From NCBI RefSeq assembly GCF_000424185.1, contig NZ_AUJK01000002.1, positions 62,001-126,000 of the forward strand: a DNA stretch of 64,000 nucleotides, written 5' to 3'. Below, piece after piece: positions 18,796 through 27,219 of the stretch. The position numbers and the translations under genes are program-made. The notes below the pieces were generated by a model, which had not been told where the DNA came from, made no database searches, and saw only the letters and a program-made list of their open reading frames with translations. The stretch is from Prevotella sp. AGR2160. Lineage in GTDB: Bacteria > Bacteroidota > Bacteroidia > Bacteroidales > Bacteroidaceae. The first letter of the stretch is position 1. Every line of letters begins with the position of its first letter.

Positions 18796-18803
18796 CAAAA
18801 TTA
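18796..18803 (-). promoter_or_regulatory. -7 element of pepD
   Basis: TAATTTTG on the minus strand. It lies inside the leader of the divergent transcript, so the two promoters face each other across about 30 bases. Confidence 0.5.
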
Positions 18804-18809
18804 CGAAAA

Positions 18810-18992
18810 ATGATGAAAACTCTGCTCTTCACTGTGTTAATAATTGCTATATCTGTTGCATTATTATCCATTAAGGTGATTGTGAAGAAGAACGGGAAGT
18901 TCTCTTCACAGCATGTCCACGATAATCCTGCCCTGCGCAAACTCGGCATTCACTGCGTCCTTGATCAGGACAAAGAGGCGAGAGAAAAGTAA
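18810..18992 (+). CDS. Small single-pass membrane protein, unknown
   Basis: The 60-residue protein has one N-terminal membrane segment (residues 4-25) and a short polar tail (GKFSSQHVHDNPALRKLGIHCVLDQD). Similar small proteins occur in Bacteroidales near envelope genes, but I know no function. It follows a promoter at 18762 and precedes the OmpH-like gene, separated by a TAAAAAAG tandem repeat. Confidence 0.65.
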   Translation: MMKTLLFTVLIIAISVALLSIKVIVKKNGKFSSQHVHDNPALRKLGIHCVLDQDKEAREK

Positions 18993-19019
18993 AAAAGTAA
19001 AAAAGTAAAAAAGTAAAAA
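18989..19019 (+). repeat. Tandem TAAAAAAG repeat
   Basis: About four units of AGTAAAAA with an eight-base period directly after the 18810 gene; its first bases overlap that stop codon. Similar arrays lie at 28967-28998 and, in the other direction, at 40885-40916. Confidence 0.8.
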
Positions 19020-19037
19020 TAGAAAATTAAACATACA

Positions 19038-19634
19038 ATGAAAAAGAACATGATTATGATGGCTGTGGCAGCAGTAGCCGCCGTGGCCATGACATCCTGC
19101 AACAAGAGCCAGCCTCAGGTAGAGTCTGCCAGTGAGACGGCCAAGGCACCGTCAACATTGAAGATCGCTTATGTGGAGGTTGACTCCATCATGACGCAGT
19201 ACACCTTTGCCAAGGAGTATTCCGATCTGTTGCAGAAGAAGAGTATGAACATCCAGAAGACGCTCAACGCGAAGGCACAGGCCCTGCAGGCTGCCGCTGC
19301 CAACTTCCAGCAGAAGGCGCAGCAGAATGCCTACACGCAGGAGCAGGCCCAGGCTATCCAGGCCGGACTGCAGCGTCAGCAGGCTGATCTCCAGGCTCTT
19401 CAGCAGCGTCTGGGCAATGAGTTCCAGGCTGAGCAGGACAAGTACAACAAGGCTCTTCATGACTCCATCGCCCATTATCTGACAGCTTACAACAAGGATA
19501 AGAAGTACAGTATCATCTTCAGTAAGAGTGGTGACAACCTGTTGTACTGTGACAAGGGTTATGATATCACCAATGAAGTCATTGCCGGTCTGAACAAGGC
19601 TTACAAGGGCCATCTGGGTGATGCCAAGAAGTAA
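19038..19634 (+). CDS. OmpH/Skp-like periplasmic chaperone with lipobox
   Basis: OmpH/Skp proteins bind unfolded outer-membrane proteins in the periplasm. The 198-residue protein has a signal peptide ending in MTSC, a lipobox, so it may be lipid-anchored, unlike classical Skp. The motif KIAYVEVDSIMTQY matches the start of the OmpH fold. The centre (about 65-140) is a long Gln/Ala-rich coiled coil, and the end SGDNLLYCDKGYDITNEVI fits the C-terminal OmpH strands. It is followed by nth after 45 bases. Confidence 0.87.
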   Translation: MKKNMIMMAVAAVAAVAMTSCNKSQPQVESASETAKAPSTLKIAYVEVDSIMTQYTFAKEYSDLLQKKSMNIQKTLNAKAQALQAAAANFQQKAQQNAYTQEQAQAIQAGLQRQQADLQALQQRLGNEFQAEQDKYNKALHDSIAHYLTAYNKDKKYSIIFSKSGDNLLYCDKGYDITNEVIAGLNKAYKGHLGDAKK

Positions 19635-19679
19635 AGGGTAGGGGGTACCCTTGTGGGTGCCCTCATCAAGAAATCATTT

Positions 19680-20330
19680 ATGACACGCAAGGACCGATAT
19701 CAATATATATTGGACTATTTTGAGAAGGCGCAGCCAAATGTGACCACGGAGTTGCAGTTTGGCAGCGCCTTTCAGCTTTTAGTGGCCACGCTCCTCAGTG
19801 CCCAGTGTACCGATAAGCGTATCAATGCCGTCACGCCGCCCCTCTTCGCCCGTTATCCCGATGCCCACAGTATGGCGCAGGCCACGGAGGATGACCTTTA
19901 CGAGCTGATCCGCAGCGTGAGTTATCCTCATGCCAAGGCGGCCCATCTGGCAGCCATGAGTCGTATGCTTGTCAGTGACTATGGCGGTAAGGTACCGACG
20001 GATCCTAAGGAACTGGTGAAACTGCCTGGTGTAGGACGGAAGACCGCCAATGTGTTACAGGCCGTATGGCTCGGTCGTCCGGCGATGGCCGTCGACACCC
20101 ATGTCTATCGTGTCAGCCACCGTATGGGACTCGTTCCCCGCGAGGCCAACACACCACAGAAGGTAGAGGAATATCTGGAGAAGCATATCCCGGTGGAGGT
20201 GATCCCGAAAGCGCATCACTGGCTCTTACTCCATGGCCGCTATATCTGTAAGAGTCTTCATCCCCGGTGTGCCCAATGTCCTTTCAACGACATTTGTCCG
20301 AAGTTGATGGAAGGATCAAAGTTGGAGTAA
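19680..20330 (+). CDS. nth: Endonuclease III (DNA glycosylase/AP lyase)
   Basis: Nth removes oxidised pyrimidines and cleaves abasic sites in base-excision repair. I chose ATG 19680 (MTRKDRYQYI), preceded by AAGAAA, over an in-frame ATG 27 bases upstream. The 216-residue protein has the helix-hairpin-helix LPGVGRKTANVL with catalytic Lys, the catalytic Asp in AVDTHVYRV, and the iron-sulfur loop CKSLHPRCAQCPFNDIC (Cys-x6-Cys-x2-Cys-x5-Cys). All catalytic residues are present. Confidence 0.95.
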   Translation: MTRKDRYQYILDYFEKAQPNVTTELQFGSAFQLLVATLLSAQCTDKRINAVTPPLFARYPDAHSMAQATEDDLYELIRSVSYPHAKAAHLAAMSRMLVSDYGGKVPTDPKELVKLPGVGRKTANVLQAVWLGRPAMAVDTHVYRVSHRMGLVPREANTPQKVEEYLEKHIPVEVIPKAHHWLLLHGRYICKSLHPRCAQCPFNDICPKLMEGSKLE

Positions 20331-20379
20331 CGTCGATCAAACGGGGAGAGACATCCCATAAACGGGGAGAGACATCTCC

Positions 20380-21804
20380 TTATTCTTTGCTATATTCATA
20401 GCAACCCATATCCGGCTCATCATCACGTTTCCGACCCTTACGGTCAAGAGGGAGTGAGGTGTCCGGATTGGCTTTGCCGATGGCTGGACTCGTTGCCTTC
20501 AAGGCAAAGTTATACCTGAGATGATCCGTATCGAAAAGCACAAAATTCTTCTCACCAAATATTGTCGTATCTTTTACGTCCTCATAGATGATATTCGTCA
20601 TGCGGAGACTGTCGGCGGTGGTGAAGCGCGGCGTTCGCAGGAGACAGTGGTCGAAACGGAAGTCGACCTTGGCCATGGTCGTGTCTGCATAGGCGATGCT
20701 GATCTCGTCGTCGGCATAGCCCGTGACGATAGAGTTACGGACCACAGAGATCAGCGGCTGACGCAGGGCCGTAAGCTGCAGGGCCGTGCCACGGAGACTG
20801 AAAGGATAGAACTGGGCCAGTGTGCACTGGTTCATCATCAGTGAGCCGCCCGTGATATCAACACAGTGGTCGAGGACATTGGAGATCTCCGTGTCTTCCA
20901 CCGTGATCTTCGCCGACACGGCCTTGATGCCACTGCCCTGACAGTTATGGATCGTACTGTGGTCGATAGCCAGTTTCGTCTCGTCCACCGATGACGAGTC
21001 ACAGACGATGCCGTCGTACGGACTGTGGAGATCGGTATAGGAGAGGCGGTTGCCGAAAGATGACGACATGAAGTGAATGCCTTCCCATTGGCCCGCCGTG
21101 AGGTCATAGGGCAGATAGTCGAACATATTGTCGAGACGGTCCCCACGGAGCACGACATTCTTCTCCGCCGTTCCCTCACTCTTCAGTCGGCCGTAGACTG
21201 TCATGGCAGCATCACCATGGAAATAGAGCCGGGCACCGGCAGCGAGCGTCAGGGTCGCCACCGAGTCGACCTTCAGTCCACCGTAGATGACGACGGGCCT
21301 GTCGGCCGTAATGGTCTCGTCCTTGCTGATGACCCAGTTACGCCGCAGGTCAGCATCCCAGCAGAAGGCGTTGAGGTTCACTTTCTGTTGTGTTCCGTTC
21401 TCAAGGGTGAAAACGAGGTTGTCCTCGATCTTCTTCGGATCGGACGTATTCATGGTCCGCGATGTCAGTTCGACATAGACACGGAGACTGTCGCCACGGC
21501 GGATCTCCACATCCCGGGCCTGATAGTTGGAGGATGAGGAGAGGTAGGTGCCGTCGACATTGACGCGGAAGCCCGTGGTGCCGCCATCCTCCTGACGTAC
21601 GGATGAGCAGCGGAGGTTGTCGTCCGTATGGTTGTAGACCCAGAAGGTCTGTGTCCGTGTGGGAACAGTGGAGAAGACGGTATCCATGCTGACGGTATCC
21701 GTGGAGAATGTCAGTTGGTCGCCCGTGGAGATCGAGAAGGTGTCGTCTTCAGCACAGGAGCAGAGGGCCAGAAGCCCGGCAAAGAGGAGAATGTTTAATT
21801 TCAT
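20380..21804 (-). CDS. Right-handed beta-helix lipoprotein
   Basis: The 474-residue protein has a lipobox (LLALCSC) near residue 17, so it is predicted to be exported and lipid-anchored. After an N-terminal beta domain (about 20-150), residues about 185-400 form short repeating strands with recurring Asn/Gly/Ser turns, as in parallel beta-helix proteins (for example GLKVDSVATLTLAAGARLYF and STIHNCQGSGIKAVSAKI). The end DEPDMGCYEY is common at the C terminus of such Bacteroidetes proteins. The gene starts at the base next to the stop of the CBM20-HAD gene, so they share a transcript. Its ligand is unknown; a polysaccharide role is possible. Confidence 0.78.
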   Translation of the reverse strand: MKLNILLFAGLLALCSCAEDDTFSISTGDQLTFSTDTVSMDTVFSTVPTRTQTFWVYNHTDDNLRCSSVRQEDGGTTGFRVNVDGTYLSSSSNYQARDVEIRRGDSLRVYVELTSRTMNTSDPKKIEDNLVFTLENGTQQKVNLNAFCWDADLRRNWVISKDETITADRPVVIYGGLKVDSVATLTLAAGARLYFHGDAAMTVYGRLKSEGTAEKNVVLRGDRLDNMFDYLPYDLTAGQWEGIHFMSSSFGNRLSYTDLHSPYDGIVCDSSSVDETKLAIDHSTIHNCQGSGIKAVSAKITVEDTEISNVLDHCVDITGGSLMMNQCTLAQFYPFSLRGTALQLTALRQPLISVVRNSIVTGYADDEISIAYADTTMAKVDFRFDHCLLRTPRFTTADSLRMTNIIYEDVKDTTIFGEKNFVLFDTDHLRYNFALKATSPAIGKANPDTSLPLDRKGRKRDDEPDMGCYEYSKE

Positions 21805-23310
21805 TTAGTATATTTCTTCAGGTTTACTGACAAAGGTGGTGGCACCATGACGAACGAGGAAGGCACGGTCACGGAATCCCCAGAGGACACTGATACACGG
21901 CATGCCACTGTTGCGCGCCGTCATGATGTCGACATCACTGTCACCGATATATACCGCACGGTCCTTAGTCACGCCGAGCTGCCGCAAAGCCTCAACGACG
22001 GTGTCGGGAGCCGGCTTCTTACGGATATTCTCCCGTTCGCCGATAGCTACTTCCACCAACGGACCGAAGAAGTCCTTACAGAGGGCTTGTGTGGCGGCAT
22101 AGAACTTATTGCTCACCACGGCGACATGTTTGCCTGCGGCACGGAGGCGACGCAGCATGTCCATGATACCGGGATAGGGCGCCGTATGATCGCGGTTATG
22201 ATCCATATAATGTTTGCGGAACAAGCTATAGACCTCATCAAACTTAGGATTATTGAGACCGTCGGGAGTAGCACGTTCCATGAGTTTCTTCACGCCGTTG
22301 CCAACCATCATACGCACCTCTTCCAGACTGTGCTGCGGAAAACCGAAATGATGAAGGGCATAGTTGCACGAGGCGCAGAGATCCTCGAGACTGCTGATCA
22401 GCGTACCATCGAGGTCAAAGACATAGGTATCGTATTCCTCACGCCATGCAAAGTCCCTCACACGAGTACCGGCTGGGAGATGCCAGAGCAGATATTCCGG
22501 ATTCGTTGTCTCCAACGTAAAGATCCCTGTCTTCGCCGGGTCTTTGACACGCAAGAGATATCCGTCCTCAATGATCACATTGTCGGGATAGACACGTGAC
22601 ACGTGGACACGACGGTTCGCTCCTTCCTCCCAGATCTTCAGCAGACGGGTCTCACGGTCAATGATGACATATTTATACTCCAACGGATATTCTACCCCCG
22701 TGACATCGACGCTCAGCATCCACAGATCACCATCGACAGACTTCATTCTCAGAAAACGTTCGGGAAGCCAAGAACCCAGGGTGGGATGGTTTCCGATAAT
22801 GGCCACCTCCTCGCCCTCATGCAGGTCGGGGGCTTTGACGGCAAAGAGGACCGTCTGATGATAGAGCACGCAAGAGAGCTTCCGCGACAACAGTTCCACC
22901 TTCTGGAGATAGTTGTTCACGGCTTTCTGCTCCTGTTGCTCCCGCTCTTTCTCATCCGCTGCCTGTGATGCTGACCGGGAGAACCGGATGTTAAGGGGAG
23001 CGTCACGCCAGTAATCGGGGAAGAGAAAGTCCTGCTGGATATCGAAAGGATAGAGGCGTGGCTCTCCGAGCCATTCCCGCCGCAATAGCTTCCCGTTGCC
23101 GTCGACGACCATATAATAATAGGTAATAAAGGCGGCGGGATGACGGTAGCTCTCCATGGCTGCTGTCTCAAGTGTCCACAGGATGCCGTCACGGGTATCC
23201 ATGGCCAGTTCCGAACGACGGCGGTGACCGTCACGGCTGAGATAGGTGACCATGACATGGAGGCTCTCTCCCCAAGCCGTCTTATATTCCAGTGAGAATT
23301 TCAATTTCAT
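21805..23310 (-). CDS. Two CBM20-like starch-binding domains fused to a HAD phosphatase
   Basis: The N terminus (about 1-110, MKLKFSLEYKTAWGESLHV onward) and a second domain (about 150-265, with GNHPTLGSWLPERFLRMK) look like the two CBM20 modules found at the front of Bacteroidetes 4-alpha-glucanotransferase (MalQ). The glucanotransferase domain is missing. In its place, from about residue 295, is a phosphoglycolate phosphatase-type HAD domain: VFDLDGTL with Asp299 and Asp301, VVSNK, RKKPAPDTVVEAL and YIGDSDVDIMTARNSG. All four HAD motifs are intact. The 501-residue frame is unbroken, so this is a true fusion. It lies 2 bases after uvrA and directly before the beta-helix gene. A phosphatase that docks on glycogen or starch is an inference. 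Confidence 0.82.
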   Translation of the reverse strand: MKLKFSLEYKTAWGESLHVMVTYLSRDGHRRRSELAMDTRDGILWTLETAAMESYRHPAAFITYYYMVVDGNGKLLRREWLGEPRLYPFDIQQDFLFPDYWRDAPLNIRFSRSASQAADEKEREQQEQKAVNNYLQKVELLSRKLSCVLYHQTVLFAVKAPDLHEGEEVAIIGNHPTLGSWLPERFLRMKSVDGDLWMLSVDVTGVEYPLEYKYVIIDRETRLLKIWEEGANRRVHVSRVYPDNVIIEDGYLLRVKDPAKTGIFTLETTNPEYLLWHLPAGTRVRDFAWREEYDTYVFDLDGTLISSLEDLCASCNYALHHFGFPQHSLEEVRMMVGNGVKKLMERATPDGLNNPKFDEVYSLFRKHYMDHNRDHTAPYPGIMDMLRRLRAAGKHVAVVSNKFYAATQALCKDFFGPLVEVAIGERENIRKKPAPDTVVEALRQLGVTKDRAVYIGDSDVDIMTARNSGMPCISVLWGFRDRAFLVRHGATTFVSKPEEIY

Positions 23311-23312
23311 GC

Positions 23313-26144
23313 TTACAATTTTTCCTTTAAGAATTTCCCCGTGATACTCTGCGGGCAGGCGGCAACCTCTTCGGGCGTGCCACTGACGACGAGCTGGCCA
23401 CCACGGTCGCCGCCGTCAGGTCCGAGGTCGAGGACATAGTCGGCACACTTGATAACATCGAGGTTATGCTCAATGACAATGATGCTGTGGCCACGGTCTA
23501 TCAGGGCATCGAAAGCCTGCAACAAGCGTTGGATATCGTGGAAGTGGAGACCTGTCGTCGGCTCGTCGAAGATGAAGAGTGTCGGCTGGGCCTGCTCCTG
23601 ACCGATGAAATAGGCCAGTTTCACACGTTGGTTCTCACCGCCGGAGAGCGTCGACGAGTTCTGTCCGAGTTTGATATAACCCAGTCCGACATCCTCCAGA
23701 GGCTGCAGGCGCTTGACGATGGTCTTCTCGTTATACTGATCGAAGAAAGCAATCGCCTCGGAGACCGTCATGTTCAGGATATCGTTGATATTCTTGTCAT
23801 GGAACCGCACCTCGAGGATATCCTTCTTGAAGCGCTGGCCGTGACAGGCATCGCACTCCAGGACGAGATCGGCCATGAACTGCATCTCCACGGTGATGAC
23901 ACCGGCTCCCTTGCACTCCTCACAGCGGCCACCCTCAGCATTGAAACTGAAATACTGGGCCGTGAAACCCATCTGTTTGGCTAAGGGCTGGTCAGCGAAG
24001 AGTTGACGGATGGCATCATAAGCCTTGACATACGTGGCGGGATTGGAGCGTGTCGACTTGCCGATGGGGTTCTGATCGACAAACTCCACATGACTGATGC
24101 TCTGCCAGTCACCCTCCATCCCGAGATACTCACCGGGAGCATCGCAGATCTCATCGAGATGACGCTTCAGGGCAGGGTAGAGGATGCCCTTCACGAGGGA
24201 GCTCTTACCCGATCCGGAGACACCGGTGACGACGGTGAGGACATGGAGCGGGAAAGTGGCGTCGATGCCCCGCAGATTATTCATCCGACAGCCTTTGAGG
24301 AGGATACGCTCATTCCACCGACGGCGGGAGGCGGGGACGGCAATCTGTTCCTCCCCTGTAAGGTAACGGAGGGTATAACTCCGCGGATTCTTCTTCCGCA
24401 GTTCCTCGTAATAGTCTTTCGCCGTACGCCCCTCAGGTACTTTCAGAGATCCCTGGAAGACCACCTCTCCGCCGAGGCGGCCGGCATCCGGACCAATATC
24501 GAGTATATAGTCGGCGGCCCGCATGATCTCCTCGTCATGTTCAACGACAAGGACAGTATTGCCCAAAGCCTGCAACTCCCGCAACACATGGATCAGCCGG
24601 TCGGTGTCACGACTGTGAAGGCCGATACTCGGTTCGTCGAGGATATACAGACTTCCCACGAGGCTCGACCCCAGGGAGGTCGTGAGGTTGATGCGCTGGC
24701 TCTCGCCGCCCGAGAGGGTGTTACTGCGACGGTTCAGCGTCAGATAACCCACGCCGACCTCCACGAGGAAGTGAAGCCGGTTGCGGATCTCCGTAAGGAG
24801 GCGTTTGGCCACCTCTGCGTCGTGATCGTCGAGCTGAAGATTGAGAAACCACTGTTCCAGGTCACGGACAGGCATCTCCACGAGTTCCGTGATACTCCGT
24901 CCGCCGACCTTCACATAGTTGGCCTCTTTCTTCAGACGTGTGCCGTGGCAGTCGGGACATACCGTCTTACCCCGATAACGGCTGAGCATGACACGATATT
25001 GTATCTTATACTGATTCTCTTTCACCATCTGAAAGAACGTATCAATGCAGACACGCTCGTGGAGATCCTTGTCACGCTCCGAGGGGAGGCCGTGCCACAG
25101 CGCGTCCTTCTCCTCCTTGGAGAGTTGGAAATATGGTTTGAAGATGGGGAAGTTATCCTTCTGTGCCCGACGTACAAACTCCGTCTGCCACTGGCTCATC
25201 TTCTCGCCGTGCCAGCACTGTACGCAACCGTCATAGACAGAGAGGGTACTGTTGGGGATAACGAGTTTCTCATCGATGCCGATGACACTGCCGAAGCCCT
25301 CACAGGTAGGACAGGCTCCCAGCGGGGAGTTGAAGGAGAACATGTTATCATTCGGTTCCTCAAAGGTGATGCCGTCGGCTTCGAAGCGCGTGGAGAAGTC
25401 AAAGAGCTGATGCGATGGAAGGATCATCACGCGGAGGGCACCGTCACCCTCATAGAACGCCGTCTCACAGGAGTCGGTGAGACGGGAGATCTCACTCTTC
25501 TCCGAGGAGACACTCATACGGTCAATGACGAGCCAGATATCTGCGGCATCGCCTTTTGCATCGGGATGAGCCTCGAGATAATCATCGATGCGCGTGAAGT
25601 CACCGTCGGCATAGATGCGGGCATAACCTTCCTGCATGTACATCTCCAACTGCTTGGCCAGTGTGCGGCCCTCGATGATATGAAGGGGGGAGAGGATGAC
25701 AAATTTTGTTCCCTCACCAAACTGACGGACACAGCGGATGACATCTTCCGGACTGTGACGTTTCACCTCCTCACCACTGATGGGACTGAAGGTCTTGCCA
25801 ATACGGGCATAGAGAAGACGGAGATATTCATAGATCTCCGTTGACGTACCCACCGTAGACCGTGGGTTGCGGGCCACCACTTTCTGCTCGATGGCGATAG
25901 CCGGCGGGAGCCCCTTGATGAAGTCACACTCAGGCTTGCTCATCCTACCGAGGAACTGACGCGCATAGGCCGACAGTGACTCGACATAACGGCGCTGACC
26001 TTCAGCGTACAATGTGTCGAAAGCCAATGAACTCTTGCCGGAGCCGGAGACACCCGTGACAACGATGAACTCATCACGCGGGATCTTCAACGAGATATTC
26101 TTCAGGTTGTTCACCCGGGCTCCTTTCACTTCTATATATTCCAT
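23313..26144 (-). CDS. uvrA: Excinuclease ABC subunit A
   Basis: UvrA finds DNA lesions in nucleotide excision repair and loads UvrB. The 943-residue protein has two ABC ATPase halves. The first has Walker [15 protein letters not shown] near residue 31 and [11 protein letters not shown] with [10 protein letters not shown]. The second has [15 protein letters not shown] near 670 and [12 protein letters not shown] with [10 protein letters not shown]. Two zinc modules are present (CPTCEGFG with CPDCHGTR, and CEECKGAG with CDACHGQ). All motifs are normal. Confidence 0.97.
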   Translation of the reverse strand: MEYIEVKGARVNNLKNISLKIPRDEFIVVTGVSGSGKSSLAFDTLYAEGQRRYVESLSAYARQFLGRMSKPECDFIKGLPPAIAIEQKVVARNPRSTVGTSTEIYEYLRLLYARIGKTFSPISGEEVKRHSPEDVIRCVRQFGEGTKFVILSPLHIIEGRTLAKQLEMYMQEGYARIYADGDFTRIDDYLEAHPDAKGDAADIWLVIDRMSVSSEKSEISRLTDSCETAFYEGDGALRVMILPSHQLFDFSTRFEADGITFEEPNDNMFSFNSPLGACPTCEGFGSVIGIDEKLVIPNSTLSVYDGCVQCWHGEKMSQWQTEFVRRAQKDNFPIFKPYFQLSKEEKDALWHGLPSERDKDLHERVCIDTFFQMVKENQYKIQYRVMLSRYRGKTVCPDCHGTRLKKEANYVKVGGRSITELVEMPVRDLEQWFLNLQLDDHDAEVAKRLLTEIRNRLHFLVEVGVGYLTLNRRSNTLSGGESQRINLTTSLGSSLVGSLYILDEPSIGLHSRDTDRLIHVLRELQALGNTVLVVEHDEEIMRAADYILDIGPDAGRLGGEVVFQGSLKVPEGRTAKDYYEELRKKNPRSYTLRYLTGEEQIAVPASRRRWNERILLKGCRMNNLRGIDATFPLHVLTVVTGVSGSGKSSLVKGILYPALKRHLDEICDAPGEYLGMEGDWQSISHVEFVDQNPIGKSTRSNPATYVKAYDAIRQLFADQPLAKQMGFTAQYFSFNAEGGRCEECKGAGVITVEMQFMADLVLECDACHGQRFKKDILEVRFHDKNINDILNMTVSEAIAFFDQYNEKTIVKRLQPLEDVGLGYIKLGQNSSTLSGGENQRVKLAYFIGQEQAQPTLFIFDEPTTGLHFHDIQRLLQAFDALIDRGHSIIVIEHNLDVIKCADYVLDLGPDGGDRGGQLVVSGTPEEVAACPQSITGKFLKEKL

Positions 26145-26177
26145 AGTTTCGTTTCTTTCCTAGTTTCTTTTATCCAT

Positions 26178-26263
26178 GGCCTGCCGTCCCGTGCTTGCGC
26201 TCAGTCTTGGGCTCGTTGACGGCCTGCCGTCTCGTGCTTGCGCTTTGCAAGCGCAAGGCAGGG
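26178..26263. repeat. C-family palindromic repeat, one partial and one full copy
   Basis: A partial copy, GGCCTGCCGTCCCGTGCTTG, starts at 26179. A full copy at 26221-26258 carries GGCCTGCCGTC, then the hairpin CTTGCGCTTTGCAAGCGCAA. It lies between rlmH and uvrA. Other copies are at 29035 and, inside a gene, at 31218. Confidence 0.82.
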
Positions 26264-26268
26264 CTTCC

Positions 26269-26739
26269 TTACTCGTGGTGGTACGGCTCCCCCTTGATGA
26301 TCGTGCAGGCCCGGTAGAGCTGCTCGACGAAGATCAGACGGACCATCTGATGGGAGAACGTCATGCGGGAGAGGCTGATCTTGTCGTTCGCCCTTTTATA
26401 TACCTCCTCAGAGAACCCGTAAGGCCCGCCGATGACGAAGACGAGGCGCCGGGACGTGTTTGCCTTCTTCTGCAGCCAACGGGCATATCCCACCGACCGG
26501 TATTCCGTGCCGTGCTCATCGAGGAGGACCACCGTATCGGATGGCTGGATCTGCTTGAGGATGTTCTGTCCCTCGGCCTCCTTCTGCTGCGCTTCCGTGA
26601 GCGACTTCGTGTTCTTCGGCTCGGGGAGAACGGTGATGGAGAAAGGCATATAGTGACCGATGCGCTCCACATAGTCGTTGATGCCGGCCACGAAATGCTT
26701 GTTGACGGTCTTCCCGACAAGGATCAGCAGCGTCTTCAT
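26269..26739 (-). CDS. rlmH: 23S rRNA (pseudouridine1915-N3)-methyltransferase
   Basis: RlmH methylates pseudouridine 1915 of 23S rRNA in assembled ribosomes, using SAM. The start MKTLLILVGKTV at 26739 overlaps the upstream DUF4491 stop as ATGA, so they are translationally coupled; an ATG 75 bases upstream is not needed. The 156-residue SPOUT protein has LLDEHGTEYRSVGYARWL, VFVIGGPYGFSEEV and LSRMTFSHQMVRLIFVEQLYRA, the conserved RlmH signature, and ends in HHE (family end usually YHHE). All features are intact. Confidence 0.96.
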   Translation of the reverse strand: MKTLLILVGKTVNKHFVAGINDYVERIGHYMPFSITVLPEPKNTKSLTEAQQKEAEGQNILKQIQPSDTVVLLDEHGTEYRSVGYARWLQKKANTSRRLVFVIGGPYGFSEEVYKRANDKISLSRMTFSHQMVRLIFVEQLYRACTIIKGEPYHHE

Positions 26740-27068
26740 GCCTCTGCCTCCTTCTGCTCGGCCGTCTCCGATGATTTCATCTCCTGAACTATGGAGGGCC
26801 GCTTGGGAAACCATCCCCGCTCCACACGCTTTTTCTGTTCAAAGAGTTCTCCGATACTCCACAGCAGGGAGGCACCGAGGACACCGACGATCGCAGAGAC
26901 CATGGTATTGCTGATCAACATACTGCCGATGACGGCGGCAAGTCCCGTGAGGAGGAAGATCCACCAAGGACGTGTACCGAAATAATACTCCGTCTTGATG
27001 ACGACAGGATGGAAGAGCCCTATTATAAAAAAGGTGGACAGGGCGATGATGATGCCTTCAAAATACAT
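26736..27068 (-). CDS. DUF4491 family membrane protein
   Basis: The 110-residue protein has about three membrane segments (about 5-20, 37-51 and 58-72) and a charged cytoplasmic C terminus. The stretch FHPVVIKTEYYFGTRPWW is characteristic of the DUF4491 family of Bacteroidetes and Firmicutes. Function is unknown. It precedes rlmH with a 4-base stop-start overlap. Confidence 0.85.
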   Translation of the reverse strand: MYFEGIIIALSTFFIIGLFHPVVIKTEYYFGTRPWWIFLLTGLAAVIGSMLISNTMVSAIVGVLGASLLWSIGELFEQKKRVERGWFPKRPSIVQEMKSSETAEQKEAEA

Positions 27069-27161
27069 ATCTTTGTTTTCTGTTCTACTTTTAAAATCTT
27101 TTCAAGCGACAAAAATACAAAAAAATATCCATCAAAACGCACGAATACGAAAAATTTTCCT

Positions 27162-27169
27162 TATCTTTG
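27162..27169 (+). promoter_or_regulatory. -7 element of the phosphohexomutase gene
   Basis: TATCTTTG, 50 bases upstream of the ATG. No clear -33 TTTG at the expected spacing. Confidence 0.6.
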
Positions 27170-27219
27170 CGAGTAAAATAAGATAAAATAAGAAATCAGT
27201 AATAAACATCTATTTTATT

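Noticed and set aside
24003-25844. Plus-strand open frame of 613 codons
   Set aside because: It lies wholly antisense to uvrA, whose protein has all family motifs. Long antisense frames are expected in GC-rich genes with biased third positions.
26176-26787. Plus-strand frame starting in the C-family repeat
   Set aside because: The frame is antisense to rlmH; its first part is only the palindromic repeat translated.
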